Shown here: piece by piece, positions 8,307 through 16,786 of the stretch
How positions within the stretch are numbered: the first letter of the stretch is position 1
How the letters are laid out: each line of letters starts with the position of its first letter
Assembly (NCBI GenBank): GCA_017472685.1
Contig: JAFUOO010000014.1
Coordinates: 1 to 45,038 of the forward strand
Reading direction: 5' to 3'
Length of the DNA: 45,038 nt
Source: Clostridia bacterium
GTDB taxonomy: Bacteria; Bacillota; Clostridia; UMGS1883
The notes under the pieces: generated by a model
The model's input: the letters and a program-made list of their open reading frames with translations, nothing else
The model's database searches: none
What the model was told of the DNA's origin: nothing
Translations under genes and position numbers: made by a program

Positions 8307-8335
8307 AAAAAAAGACGCTATTATGCGTCTTTTTT
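8307..8335 (-). terminator. Terminator of the ecf-truA-CARF operon
   Basis: Stem AGACGC/GCGTCT, extended by A/T pairs, with a 6-nt loop. On the minus strand it is followed by seven T residues and starts at the stop codon of the CARF gene. Confidence 0.88.
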
Positions 8336-9401
8336 ACTGAATTAATCTTTTTACAAAATCCTTCTTCTGAAGATGTCTTGCATTTTTTATAATTTTAATT
8401 CCAAGCTCATTGGCTCTTTCAACAAAGCTTCTGTCGGGCTCAAAGGACGACAGCACAAGTATCTTTTCTGCATAGCGTCCGCCGAAGCGTGTGGCTACAG
8501 TATTAAGCTTGTACAGCTCGTTGGAATCCACCATGCCGTTTTTACAGGAAATAAAGCACCCTGTCACACCACGGGTGAGAAGAACATCAATTTCGTTTTC
8601 AACCTCACGGCGACCTTTCCAGTCAAGAAGCGCGCCGCTCTGTCCGTCGTCAAAGGTCTGTGCCTCCTTTGCACAAATGAAGGTATACATTTCCAATGCA
8701 GTGCCTTGTCTGGAAAGAAGATACCTTACAAGGTCATTTTTGTACCTGACACCCTCGCCGCTTCCCTTTACAAGCCCTGCCTTTTTAAGCCTTGCCCATA
8801 CCGAGACACTCTTGTCGGTCTTGCTGCCTCGTGCCTTTCCCATGGCAGCATTCCATGCCGCAGGGTCCTTACGGCAGATGTCCCAGACTGCTTCAATATC
8901 CTTTTCCGCATCGGGATTTCTTTCCCATCTGCAGGCTTCCTTTTCACGGCTCTCGTTAGAGCAGCATCCGCCGTGCAGACTGATGAGCTCGTTCACACTG
9001 ATATATACATCATTCGTTTCGTACTTTTGGTCACTGTTAACGGCAATTACCGCCTGCTTTTTTGCATCAACACAGTGAAGGGGCAGATTGTATTTTTTTG
9101 CAATCTCTCCCATGGCAACAAGCATTATATCGTTTCCGCCTGTAACATCGAAGTCGCAATCGGGAAAGCGCGAGACAACCTCTTCAATTTTTGCTTTAGC
9201 TGCATCTACGCTCCCCGTGTCTACACGCTCGGCTAAAATCTCTGTTTTTATATTTCTCTTTCCGAGAACTTTATCAAGAGCTTCCCTGAAGCTGTCGCAA
9301 CGGCTTTCGCCGTAAAGCACAACCAACCTTTCGGGGCGTAATAAAAGTGCACCCACGGCATTGTCAATAGCTTCTTCGTCAAAAAACTCAACAAGTGTCA
9401 T
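8334..9401 (-). CDS. CARF-domain nuclease, Card1/Can2 (DUF1887)-like
   Basis: The protein (355 aa) has the size and order of Card1/Can2. An N-terminal Rossmann-like CARF domain (about 1-140) carries LVVLYGESRC and DVTGGNDIM, with T87-G88-G89 in the ligand-loop position. A connecting winged-helix-like region follows (160-235), then a C-terminal PD-(D/E)xK nuclease fold (240-355) with NEIDVLL (N269, E270, D272) and FISCKNG (K287). In described Card1/Can2 enzymes the CARF domain senses cyclic tetra-adenylate from type III CRISPR and switches on DNA/RNA cleavage. Here the usual Glu of the ExK pair appears to be Ser285, so activity is uncertain. No cas gene or CRISPR array is in the window. The gene is the last of a seven-gene operon, 16 bp after cvpA. 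It could be a stand-alone defence or nucleotide-sensing protein. Confidence 0.78.
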   Translation of the reverse strand: MTLVEFFDEEAIDNAVGALLLRPERLVVLYGESRCDSFREALDKVLGKRNIKTEILAERVDTGSVDAAKAKIEEVVSRFPDCDFDVTGGNDIMLVAMGEIAKKYNLPLHCVDAKKQAVIAVNSDQKYETNDVYISVNELISLHGGCCSNESREKEACRWERNPDAEKDIEAVWDICRKDPAAWNAAMGKARGSKTDKSVSVWARLKKAGLVKGSGEGVRYKNDLVRYLLSRQGTALEMYTFICAKEAQTFDDGQSGALLDWKGRREVENEIDVLLTRGVTGCFISCKNGMVDSNELYKLNTVATRFGGRYAEKILVLSSFEPDRSFVERANELGIKIIKNARHLQKKDFVKRLIQ

Positions 9402-9417
9402 TTTATACCATCCTTTA

Positions 9418-10029
9418 TCAGAAAGGTGAAATGTTGCTCAGCAAAGAAACAACATAAGAATCCTTTATCCATTGTGCAACAAGCGCATTTGAGGTTGCAA
9501 GAGCGCCCGTAAGTGCAACTGCAAGCCATACAATTACAAGGCTTATTGCCAGTCCGCACAGAAAGCCTGTAAGAGAATTAAGCTCATGGAGCACGGGCAG
9601 CTTTGTTACAAGGTTCAATGCGCCCGAAAGAAGCGAGATACAAGCCTTTGTCACAACAATAAGCAACACAAAAATAATTATGTTGATAATAAGCCTTGTA
9701 ACCACCTCTGCCAGCGAGCGTGTAATGCTTTCAACCGCATCTTCCCGTGTTTCGGTCAGTGCGTTTTTCATAAAATCGGGCAAAGCATCCACAGCTTCCA
9801 GCTCCGACCCGTTGCCCTCTATTACAATTGCCTCTTTAACAATCTCCTCCAGATTTTCCGGGAGCGGTGTTTTGTAAACTGCATCCGTCAGTGCAGGATA
9901 AAGCATGGAGGCAACAATAATTGAAAGCGCAAAGCCACCCAGGCTCAGTATTGCCTTCATTCCGCCTCTTTTCATCATAATAAGAGAAAATATAAGTATG
10001 AAAACCAGTGCTGCTATATCAAAAACCAC
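9418..10029 (-). CDS. CvpA-family membrane protein
   Basis: A 203-residue integral membrane protein. Predicted helices lie at about residues 3-20, 28-45, 105-125 and 150-175, the four-helix pattern of the CvpA/colicin V production family. A polar extracellular segment falls between helices 2 and 3. CvpA proteins are linked to envelope stress and to purine-operon regulation in other bacteria; no activity is established. GTG at 10029 is preferred: a run of G residues (the SD) lies 7 bases upstream, whereas the in-frame TTG at 10035 would be only 1 base away. It lies between the DUF5711 gene (17 bp) and the CARF nuclease (16 bp). Confidence 0.82.
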   Translation of the reverse strand: MVFDIAALVFILIFSLIMMKRGGMKAILSLGGFALSIIVASMLYPALTDAVYKTPLPENLEEIVKEAIVIEGNGSELEAVDALPDFMKNALTETREDAVESITRSLAEVVTRLIINIIIFVLLIVVTKACISLLSGALNLVTKLPVLHELNSLTGFLCGLAISLVIVWLAVALTGALATSNALVAQWIKDSYVVSLLSNISPF

Positions 10030-10046
10030 TGTCAATCCCCCCCTTT

Positions 10047-11180
10047 TTATCTTACAACGGTTGTGTTACCGCCTGCAAAAATCAGCGCTGCTGCGCCACT
10101 TTCAAAGGGCATCGCACATTTTATGGGCGATGACGCTTCAAAGCTCTTCTTTATTTTTCCGTTTGGCTTAACAACATCCAGCACTTCGCCGTGTGCCACA
10201 CCTATGTAAGAATTGTTTACCGACAAATGTTCAATTTCGTCCTCAAAGGCTATGCTTCCGCGCAAGATTGCGTTTTTGTCGTAAATCTCAAGCACACTGC
10301 TTCCCACGGGTGCGCCCTCTGCTCCGTCAAAGGCAAAGCACACAGCGTCATCGGTGGAAATGTCTGCATGGTTAAGGCTTCTGCCCTCAAAGCTTACCGC
10401 TCCTGCCTTTGCACAGTCTGAGCGGTAGAAGTCTGCGCTCTTGTTGCCAAGACATACAAAGGAGCCGTTCTTGTTGAAATGCACACCTACATACAGGTTG
10501 TTTTCAACAAAGAAATCGCTCTGTGCACCCTCGCGATTGAACTCAACAAGCACAACATTGCTTCCGGGGGTTGCAAGCGCAACGTTTGCCTCAACAACTA
10601 TAAGCTTACGGTTATTTGCGCTTATGTCCATATCGATAAAGGTGTTTTTCGAAATCCTGTAGCGATAAATTGCATCGCCGTTTTTATGGTAAACCGTTAT
10701 AACGGCATTGTAGCCTGTTTCCTCGGTTGCAACGGCAAAAAAGCCGTTTACGTTTGTAACAACGGAGATAATTTTTCCGTCGCATTCAAGCTCCACCTCA
10801 ACCTCGCCTTCCTTATACAGCCTTACGGTTTTGCCCTTATAGTCGCCTACTACACAGTATTTTCCCTTGGAATGCATAATAGGGTCGGAAAGCATAAAAT
10901 TAGCCGTTGTCTTTATATTTGCATTGCGGTCAATAACCGTAAAATTACCGCCCGAAACAATGCCCACATATTCGCCGATGCTTACGGGTCTGCCCTTTAT
11001 TGTTGAGCCGAATTCGCTTGATGCACCGCTGTTTACCCCTAATACTATACGCTCGTTATCACCGTTTATGCTCCTGGATTCATAAATCTGAAAAATCGCA
11101 ATCATAACGAAAAAGAGCATAACCAGAGCAAGCAACACTGTTATAACAAGCTCTTTAATTTTCAAACCATTCTTAGCCAT
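10047..11180 (-). CDS. DUF5711-type membrane-anchored beta-propeller protein
   Basis: A single N-terminal transmembrane helix (about residues 8-32) is followed by an extracellular region of about 340 residues made of short repeated beta-strand blades. Typical blades are GEYVGIVSGGNFTVIDRNA and NNSYIGVAHGEVLDVVKP, as in WD/YncE-like propellers. The family (DUF5711, named from memory) is common in clostridial genomes and has no known function. ATG at 11180 is chosen because AAAAGGA lies about 9 bases upstream; the ATG at 11189 would sit directly on it. The gap to truA is short and cvpA follows, so it is part of the ecf-truA operon. Confidence 0.7.
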   Translation of the reverse strand: MAKNGLKIKELVITVLLALVMLFFVMIAIFQIYESRSINGDNERIVLGVNSGASSEFGSTIKGRPVSIGEYVGIVSGGNFTVIDRNANIKTTANFMLSDPIMHSKGKYCVVGDYKGKTVRLYKEGEVEVELECDGKIISVVTNVNGFFAVATEETGYNAVITVYHKNGDAIYRYRISKNTFIDMDISANNRKLIVVEANVALATPGSNVVLVEFNREGAQSDFFVENNLYVGVHFNKNGSFVCLGNKSADFYRSDCAKAGAVSFEGRSLNHADISTDDAVCFAFDGAEGAPVGSSVLEIYDKNAILRGSIAFEDEIEHLSVNNSYIGVAHGEVLDVVKPNGKIKKSFEASSPIKCAMPFESGAAALIFAGGNTTVVR

Positions 11181-11194
11181 TTCACTCATTCCTT

Positions 11195-11926
11195 TTAATA
11201 CACAACTTCTTCAAGTATAAGCCCCTCGGGAGGTGCCGTAACACCGCCAAGCCTGCGGTCCTTCTCTTCAAGTATTTTCTTTACCTCGTCCGCGGTGAGC
11301 TTTCCGTTACCCACGTACACCAGCGTGCCCACAATAATTCTCACCATGTTGTACAAAAACCCGTTTGCGGTGGCTGTTACACAGATAACATCACCCTCTT
11401 TTTCAACCTCAACTCGTTTTAGGTTTCTCACGGTGGTTTTCGCACTTGAGCCCGATGCCATAAAGGCTGTAAAATCCCTTTCGCCCATCATGTAGGTAGC
11501 CGCTTCCTTCATTTTGTCCACATCAAGCAAAATGGGATAATGCCATACGTAGCGTGATAAAAACGGATCACTGTGCTCACAGTTAAGAATTCTGTAGCGA
11601 TAGGTTTTCTCAACGGTATGATACCTTGCATTGAAGCCATCATCCACCTCTTCGCATTTAACTGCCCGTATGTCCCTTGGCAGAAACTGATTTAATACAA
11701 GTGGTATTTTGTGCACGGGAATTGATGTGTCCGCCGAAAAATTCGACACATGCATTGCCGCATGCACACCTGCGTCCGTCCTTGAACAGCCCGTTACAAC
11801 AATTTTCTTTTTCATAACCTTTTCAAGGCAGTCCTCTAAAACCTCCTGAATTGTTATGCCGTTAGGCTGACGCTGCCAGCCGTGATATTCTGTTCCGTCA
11901 TATTTTAATGTGAGCTTCAAATTCAT
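11195..11926 (-). CDS. truA: tRNA pseudouridine(38-40) synthase
   Basis: Forms pseudouridine at positions 38-40 of the tRNA anticodon arm. The 243-residue protein has the N-terminal LKYDGTEYHGWQRQP motif and the catalytic loop GCSRTDAGVHA, with Asp51 as the nucleophile. FNARYHTVEKTYRY and the C-terminal NGFLYNMVRIIVGTL are also diagnostic. The start ATG overlaps the ecfT stop by 4 bp (ATGA), so translation is coupled. The order ecfA1-ecfA2-ecfT-truA is the conserved Firmicute order. Confidence 0.96.
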   Translation of the reverse strand: MNLKLTLKYDGTEYHGWQRQPNGITIQEVLEDCLEKVMKKKIVVTGCSRTDAGVHAAMHVSNFSADTSIPVHKIPLVLNQFLPRDIRAVKCEEVDDGFNARYHTVEKTYRYRILNCEHSDPFLSRYVWHYPILLDVDKMKEAATYMMGERDFTAFMASGSSAKTTVRNLKRVEVEKEGDVICVTATANGFLYNMVRIIVGTLVYVGNGKLTADEVKKILEEKDRRLGGVTAPPEGLILEEVVY

Positions 11927-12735
11927 ATCAAAAACCCTACCGTACGATAAATTACTACCAGCAAAACAGCTGTTCCCATTAAAACAAATGCAACAGCATC
12001 ACTCTTTTTATACTCCAGCTTTCTGAAAGCCGTGCGGTTACAGCCTCCTGCATAGCAACGGCATTCCATTGCCATTGCAAGCTCGTCCGCGCGCCTGAAT
12101 GCGCTTATAAACAGCGGTACAAACAGCGGTATCATTCCGCTGATTTTTTTCATAAAGCCGCCGCTTTCAATATCGTTACCACGTGCTGCCTGAGCCTTCA
12201 TTATTTTTTCTGCCTCTTCGCCCAATGTGGGGATAAACCTTAATGCAATGCTCATCATCATCGCCACCTCGTGAGATGGAAATTTGACCTTTTCCAAAGG
12301 CTTAAGAAGCTTTTCCAGTCCGCTTGTAAGCACTGTAGGCGAGGTTGTGAGGGTGAGGAGCGTGCTCACCGTAACCAATAAAACCACACGGAGCATCATG
12401 CTGAGAGCAAGATACAAAGCCTCTTTAGTCACAGTGAAAGCCCACCAGGTAAAGACAACGGTTTCTCCGCCGCCCATAAAAATGTTTATAACTGCTGTAA
12501 AGGCTACAATAAGCCACACAGGCTTCATGCCTTTAAGAATATACGCCATAGGCACTCGCGATAAAATGGCAAGCGCAATTGTCAGAAGCGTAACAAAAGC
12601 ATACTCTATAACGCTCTGGGCAACAAATATGAGCGCCATCATCACCACAAGACCTATCAGCTTACACCTGGGGTCCAATGAATGCAAAGAGGATTTGGTA
12701 TTATAATATTGTCCGATGGTAATATCTCTGAGCAT
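11923..12735 (-). CDS. ecfT: ECF transporter transmembrane subunit EcfT
   Basis: The 270-residue membrane scaffold that links the two EcfA ATPases to interchangeable vitamin-binding S components. There are five or six hydrophobic segments. EcfT coupling-helix motifs are present: SIALRFIPTLGEEAEKIMKA, including the A-R-G run in QAARGND, and the later ADELAMAMECRCY. It follows ecfA2 by 4 bp and overlaps truA. No S component is in the window, which is normal for the group II (shared) ECF module. Confidence 0.94.
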   Translation of the reverse strand: MLRDITIGQYYNTKSSLHSLDPRCKLIGLVVMMALIFVAQSVIEYAFVTLLTIALAILSRVPMAYILKGMKPVWLIVAFTAVINIFMGGGETVVFTWWAFTVTKEALYLALSMMLRVVLLVTVSTLLTLTTSPTVLTSGLEKLLKPLEKVKFPSHEVAMMMSIALRFIPTLGEEAEKIMKAQAARGNDIESGGFMKKISGMIPLFVPLFISAFRRADELAMAMECRCYAGGCNRTAFRKLEYKKSDAVAFVLMGTAVLLVVIYRTVGFLI

Positions 12736-12739
12736 TGCC

Positions 12740-13585
12740 TTATCCTTTCAGTTTACTGTATATAGCCTCAGCGGCATCCTCCACGGTGAGAATAGCACCG
12801 TCAAACCGATGCCCCTTTTCCTTAAGCCTTGCAATAAGCCTTGTAACCTGAGGCACATCAAGCCCTGCCTCCTCCAGCATGGAGCTTTTTTCAAAAACCT
12901 CGTTCACATCGCCCTTTAAAAGCACCTCGCCGCCGTTCATAACCAGAACCTTATCGGCAAAAAGAGCAACATCGTCCATGCTGTGGCTTACAAAAATTAT
13001 GCTCTTGCACAGCTTGCCCTTTATGTTACAAAGCATTTCAAAAAGCATATCCCTGCCTACGGGGTCAAGCCCTGCTGTGGGCTCGTCCAAAATAAGCACC
13101 TCGGGGCTCATTGCAACAATACCCGCAATTGCAACCCTGCGCTTTTCGCCACCCGAAATTTCAAAGGGCGAAAGGTTTTCATAGCTTTCATCAAGCCCAA
13201 CAAGGCGCATGGCTTCCCGTGCACGCTTGAGGCATTCCTCACGGGAAAGCCCCATGTTTTTTGGACCGAAGCATATATCTTCAATAATGCTTTCCTCAAA
13301 AAGCTGATGCTCGGGGTACTGAAAAACCAATCCCACCTTGCCCTTCAGCAAAGCAGCAGGGTTTTTCGCCTTTGTCACATCTAATCCGTCAAAAAGCACC
13401 TTGCCGCTACATGGCTTTAAAAGCCCGCTCATTATTTCGGTAAGGGTGGATTTGCCTGAGCCTGTATGCCCTATTATGCCCCAGGTTTCGCCCTCGTTCA
13501 CACGAAAGCACACGTCCTTCAGTGCAATGGAGGCATCGGGGGTTTTATCTTCATATGTGTAATTAACATTAACTAATTCAATCAA
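12740..13585 (-). CDS. ecfA2: ECF transporter ATPase EcfA2
   Basis: ATP-binding subunit of the shared ECF vitamin importer, 281 residues. It contains Walker [10 protein letters not shown] (about 40-48), Q-loop [13 protein letters not shown] signature [13 protein letters not shown], Walker [14 protein letters not shown] and the switch His in IFVSHSMDD. The start is TTG at 13585, immediately at the ecfA1 stop (a 4-bp overlap); GGAG lies 8 bases upstream and no in-frame ATG is near. The N-terminus [14 protein letters not shown] is that expected for EcfA2. Confidence 0.95.
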   Translation of the reverse strand: MIELVNVNYTYEDKTPDASIALKDVCFRVNEGETWGIIGHTGSGKSTLTEIMSGLLKPCSGKVLFDGLDVTKAKNPAALLKGKVGLVFQYPEHQLFEESIIEDICFGPKNMGLSREECLKRAREAMRLVGLDESYENLSPFEISGGEKRRVAIAGIVAMSPEVLILDEPTAGLDPVGRDMLFEMLCNIKGKLCKSIIFVSHSMDDVALFADKVLVMNGGEVLLKGDVNEVFEKSSMLEEAGLDVPQVTRLIARLKEKGHRFDGAILTVEDAAEAIYSKLKG

Positions 13586-14427
13586 TTCTGTCTCTCCTTC
13601 AGGAGCATATCAATTGCATCGGCACATTCCTTTGTGCGGAGCATTTCGCCCTTTATGTCAATCCCTTTCTTTTTAAGCAGATTGACAACCCGTGTAACCT
13701 GAGGCACATCGAGCCCCAGAGCGGTTATTTTTTCAACATGGGAAAAAACCTTTCCGGGAGCATCGTCCATAACAATTTGCCCCTTGTCCATAACCACAAC
13801 CCTGTCTGCTTTTGCGGCTTCCTCCATAAAGTGAGTTATGAGCACAACGGTAATTCCCATTTCACCATTAAGCGTTTTTATTGTTTCCATAACCTCTTTC
13901 CTGCCTTTGGGGTCAAGCATGGCTGTGGGCTCATCGAAAACTATGCATTCGGGTTGCATGGCAATAACTCCCGCAATAGCAACCCTTTGCTTTTGTCCGC
14001 CGCTTAAAAGATGGGGCTGCATTTTTCTCTGCTCGTACATCCCAACGCTTTTAAGAGCTGCCTCCACTCGTTTGTGCATTTCGTCGTAGGGCACACCCAG
14101 ATTTTCCAAGCCGAAAGCAACGTCCTCTTCAACGGTTGTTGCAACAATCTGGTTGTCGGGGTTTTGAAAAACCATGCCCACGCTGCGCCTTATGTCAAAA
14201 AGCTTTTTTTCCTCTTTGGTGGACACGCCATTCACAAAAACATTACCCTCTGTGGGTATAAGTACCGCATTGAAGTGCTTTGCCAGGGTGGATTTTCCAG
14301 ACCCGTTTCTGCCCAGCACTGCAACAAAGGAGCCCTTTTCTATATTAAGATTTACATTGTCTAAAACCTTCTTACCTTCGTCCTCTTCATTTTCGTAAAC
14401 AAAGGTAACATTTTCACACTTAATCAT
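13582..14427 (-). CDS. ecfA1: ECF transporter ATPase EcfA1
   Basis: The first ATPase of the ECF module and first gene of the operon reaching to 8334. The 281 residues include Walker [11 protein letters not shown]-loop [21 protein letters not shown] (typical of EcfA), signature [13 protein letters not shown], Walker [14 protein letters not shown] and the switch His in [11 protein letters not shown] at 14427 is preferred to the in-frame TTG at 14436 because the family starts at [11 protein letters not shown]. The ribosome binding site is weak (GAAAG), in contrast to the other genes. No clear promoter is seen in the 97 bp upstream, which hold a hairpin element. Confidence 0.94.
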   Translation of the reverse strand: MIKCENVTFVYENEEDEGKKVLDNVNLNIEKGSFVAVLGRNGSGKSTLAKHFNAVLIPTEGNVFVNGVSTKEEKKLFDIRRSVGMVFQNPDNQIVATTVEEDVAFGLENLGVPYDEMHKRVEAALKSVGMYEQRKMQPHLLSGGQKQRVAIAGVIAMQPECIVFDEPTAMLDPKGRKEVMETIKTLNGEMGITVVLITHFMEEAAKADRVVVMDKGQIVMDDAPGKVFSHVEKITALGLDVPQVTRVVNLLKKKGIDIKGEMLRTKECADAIDMLLKERQN

Positions 14428-14451
14428 AACAATCAATCTTTCAGATCAACA

Positions 14452-14530
14452 CAAAATGCCCTTGCATTTTGCTTTCGACCTATTCACTTTTCACTATTAC
14501 TTATTACTTCAAGACTGAACTTGTTCAGTC
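14452..14530. repeat. Hairpin / AT-linker / hairpin element, copy 2
   Basis: Inverted repeat CAAAATGC/GCATTTTG (14452-14459 with 14464-14471) is followed by a linker of about 40 bp with degenerate AATAGTGAA units (minus strand: GAAGTAATAAGTAATAGTGA, then AAAGTGAATAGGTC). A second inverted repeat GACTGAAC/GTTCAGTC (14513-14530) spans the stop codon of the methyltransferase gene. The linker closely matches the one at 42471-42506. Confidence 0.65.
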
Positions 14531-15376
14531 CTTCTCCCATCTTGCAGTTGCGCCACAGGGCAGATATATGCCGCTTGATACGGGCAGACCGATTTCATCG
14601 GCAGTTACCTTTCCCTTGGGAAGTGCAAGAGAAAGTATGTTTTTCATAACCGCAGGCTGAAGCCCTGTTGTATAGGAATTAATGAGGAAAAATATGGGGT
14701 CGTCGGACAAAAGCATAGCGCATCTTTCCACAAAGTCCCACAGGCATTCCTCTAATTTCCACACTTCGCCGCCGGGTCCTCGCCCGTAGGAGGGCGGGTC
14801 CATAATAATTGCATCGTATTTTTTGCCTCGGCGGATTTCTCTTTCAACGAACTTCATGCAGTCGTCTACGATATATCTTATATAATTGTCCTCTAAGCCG
14901 CTTGACTGAGCGTTTTCCTTTGCCCATGCCACCATGCCCTTTGATGCATCAACGTGACACACATTTGCACCTGCCGCACTGCAGGCAACAGTTGCGCCGC
15001 CTGTGTAGGCAAAAAGGTTTAAAACGTTAGCGCCCTTGCGATTCTTAAGCTTTTCACTCATCCAGTCCCAGTTTACTGCCTGCTCGGGGAAAAGCCCCGT
15101 ATGCTTGAAGCCCATAGTCTTTATATTGAAGGTAAGGTGCTTATAGCTTACAGTCCATCTGTCGGGAGTATTTTTCACATAGTCCCAGCTTCCGCCGCCC
15201 GAGGATGAGCGACTGTATACGGCGTTTGCACTTTTCCATGCTTTTTCGTTGCATTTTTTCTTCCATATAACCTGAGGGTCGGGGCGAGACAGAATAACAT
15301 TTCCCCATCTTTCAAGCTTCATGCCGTCGCAGGTATCTATACATTCATAATCCTTCCAATCTTCAGTTGCCCACAT
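14525..15376 (-). CDS. Class I SAM-dependent rRNA-type methyltransferase (RlmI/RlmK-like)
   Basis: A Rossmann-fold methyltransferase of 283 residues. SAM-binding motif I is VLNLFAYTGGATVACSAAGA, the acidic end of beta-2 is HVDASKGMV and the catalytic loop is IIMDPPSYGRGP. The latter is typical of the COG1092 group that includes 23S rRNA cytosine methyltransferases. It lacks the N-terminal PUA domain of RlmI, as many clostridial members do. ATG at 15376 is chosen since GGGAGG precedes it by 7 bases; the in-frame TTG at 15391 overlaps that site. The exact nucleotide target is not deducible. It is divergent from the ThrE pair. Confidence 0.83.
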   Translation of the reverse strand: MWATEDWKDYECIDTCDGMKLERWGNVILSRPDPQVIWKKKCNEKAWKSANAVYSRSSSGGGSWDYVKNTPDRWTVSYKHLTFNIKTMGFKHTGLFPEQAVNWDWMSEKLKNRKGANVLNLFAYTGGATVACSAAGANVCHVDASKGMVAWAKENAQSSGLEDNYIRYIVDDCMKFVEREIRRGKKYDAIIMDPPSYGRGPGGEVWKLEECLWDFVERCAMLLSDDPIFFLINSYTTGLQPAVMKNILSLALPKGKVTADEIGLPVSSGIYLPCGATARWEKD

Positions 15377-15429
15377 GCTGTTTCCTCCCAATTACAATTT
15401 GCACACAATATGCACATTATATCAATTAT

Positions 15430-15458
15430 ATTGTACATTAAAAGATGGCTTTCGTCAA
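15430..15458 (-). promoter_or_regulatory. Promoter of the methyltransferase gene
   Basis: On the minus strand, TTGACG (15453-15458), a 17-bp spacer and TACAAT (15430-15435). A second TATAAT lies a little further downstream on the same strand. Confidence 0.65.
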
Positions 15459-15466
15459 CAACTGTC

Positions 15467-15495
15467 TTTACAAAATGAAAACCCTGTTATATAAT
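15467..15495 (+). promoter_or_regulatory. Promoter of the ThrE-like operon
   Basis: TTTACA (15467-15472), a 17-bp spacer and TATAAT (15490-15495). The start codon used by the gene (15532) lies 37 bp downstream, which supports that start over the earlier ATG at 15445. Confidence 0.78.
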
Positions 15496-15531
15496 TATAG
15501 AGTAATATTTTCTTTTACGGAGCTGACAGGC

Positions 15532-16305
15532 ATGAAAGAAAACTCAAATACAGAAAAGCTGTTAAGTGTTATCATGAATCTCGGCAAGGAAATGCTCATG
15601 TGCGGTGCTGAGGTTAACCGCGTTGAAGACACAATTTCCCGTCTTTGCGATGCATATAATCTTGAAAATTCGGAAATTTTTTCAATAACAAGTCTCATCC
15701 TTGTTACCGTAAAAAACCGCGAGGGAAAGAGCTTTGTTGAATCAAGGCGAATTATCTCCTATGTGTTTAACTTCTATCGTCTGGAGGAGCTTAACGCCCT
15801 TTCCCGCACAATTTGCAGTACAACCCCTTCTGCCGAGGATTTCCAGGTAATGCTGGATGAAATAATAAAGCACAGTCATTTTTCAAAGCTCATGAGGCTT
15901 ATTGGCTTCATTCTCACCTCGGGCGGCTTCTGCCTTTTGTTCAAGGGCTCCATTACAGATGTACTGTGCGCGGGTTTAATCTCGGTTGTAATATTCCTTA
16001 TTGAACGCCTCTTCACATGTCTTGCCATAAACGGCATGTTCTTTAACTTTATTTCATCGCTTTTTGCAGGCGTTGGTGCATATTTCTTTTCGGGATGGCT
16101 TGCAAACGCACACCTTGACAAAATAATGATTGGTGACATTATGCTTCTTATTCCCGGATTGATGCTGACAAATGCCATCAAGGACATGATGAACGGCGAT
16201 ACAATGGCAGGCTTCCTTCGCTTTTGTGAGGCGCTCTTAACTGCACTTGCAATTGCACTGGGCTTTTGGTGCGCAATGGTTGTTACGGGGGTGTTGACAT
16301 GGTAG
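15532..16305 (+). CDS. Threonine/serine exporter, large half (ThrE N-terminal, DUF1212)
   Basis: A 257-residue protein of the split ThrE type. The cytosolic N-terminal region carries MLMCGAEVNRVEDTISRLCDA (broken as MLMCGAEVNR and VEDTISRLCDA), the hallmark of the family. Four or five transmembrane helices follow, with LLIPGLMLTNAIKDMMNGD in the membrane part. The family exports threonine and serine by proton exchange in Corynebacterium; the substrate here is inferred. ATG at 15532 has ACGGAG 9 bases upstream and falls after the promoter's start point. The next gene overlaps by 7 bp. Confidence 0.88.
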   Translation: MKENSNTEKLLSVIMNLGKEMLMCGAEVNRVEDTISRLCDAYNLENSEIFSITSLILVTVKNREGKSFVESRRIISYVFNFYRLEELNALSRTICSTTPSAEDFQVMLDEIIKHSHFSKLMRLIGFILTSGGFCLLFKGSITDVLCAGLISVVIFLIERLFTCLAINGMFFNFISSLFAGVGAYFFSGWLANAHLDKIMIGDIMLLIPGLMLTNAIKDMMNGDTMAGFLRFCEALLTALAIALGFWCAMVVTGVLTW

Positions 16306-16748
16306 AAAACATTATATCTGTTCTCGCTGCCTCGGTAGGTACGGTAGGCTTTGCGCTTATGCTTCGCCTCCGAAAGGAAAGGCTTCCCGTAATTGCAGTT
16401 TCAACTGCCCTTTGCTACAGCATTTTTCTTTTGTGTGTGCATTTTTCAATTGCTGACATGGCTGCAACTTTCATCGCCGCTCTTTTTGCAGGCTTTATAT
16501 CTGAATTTCTGGCGATATATATAAAGGCACCTGTTACGGTATTTCTCACTCCTACTATACTCCCCCTTGTACCCGGAGCAAACCTTTACTACACAATTGA
16601 AGCCTTTTTCCAAGGGGACCTTGGTGGTGCACTGCGAAACTTTGCCGCTTTGGGCAGAACAATAGGAGCAATTTTATTGGGAATTATAGTTGTGAACACG
16701 ATAATGAAATGTATAAGAAATTATAAAGCAACAAAAAATCCTCGTTGA
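16299..16748 (+). CDS. Threonine/serine exporter, small half (ThrE C-terminal, DUF3815)
   Basis: A 149-residue integral membrane protein with four or five helices, equivalent to the C-terminal half of one-piece ThrE. The conserved PTILPLVPGANLYYTIEAF motif of DUF3815 is present. The ATG at 16299 lies inside the last codons of the upstream gene (ATGGTAG overlap), so the two are translated together and presumably form one exporter. The stop codon is contained in the terminator hairpin that follows. Confidence 0.88.
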   Translation: MVENIISVLAASVGTVGFALMLRLRKERLPVIAVSTALCYSIFLLCVHFSIADMAATFIAALFAGFISEFLAIYIKAPVTVFLTPTILPLVPGANLYYTIEAFFQGDLGGALRNFAALGRTIGAILLGIIVVNTIMKCIRNYKATKNPR

Positions 16749-16770
16749 ATACTCGACGAGGATTTTTTTT
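16733..16770 (+). terminator. Terminator of the ThrE operon
   Basis: Stem AATCCTCGT/ACGAGGATT (16737-16745 with 16756-16764), then eight or nine T residues. The left arm encodes the last residues of the small ThrE subunit and the stop TGA lies in the loop. Confidence 0.92.
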
Positions 16771-16786
16771 ACACCATATAAAATTT

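Noticed and set aside
8373..9236. Long plus-strand open frame (287 codons) opposite the CARF gene
   Set aside because: The minus frame has recognisable domains and a good start; the plus frame has Cys/His-rich shadow composition and no ribosome binding site.
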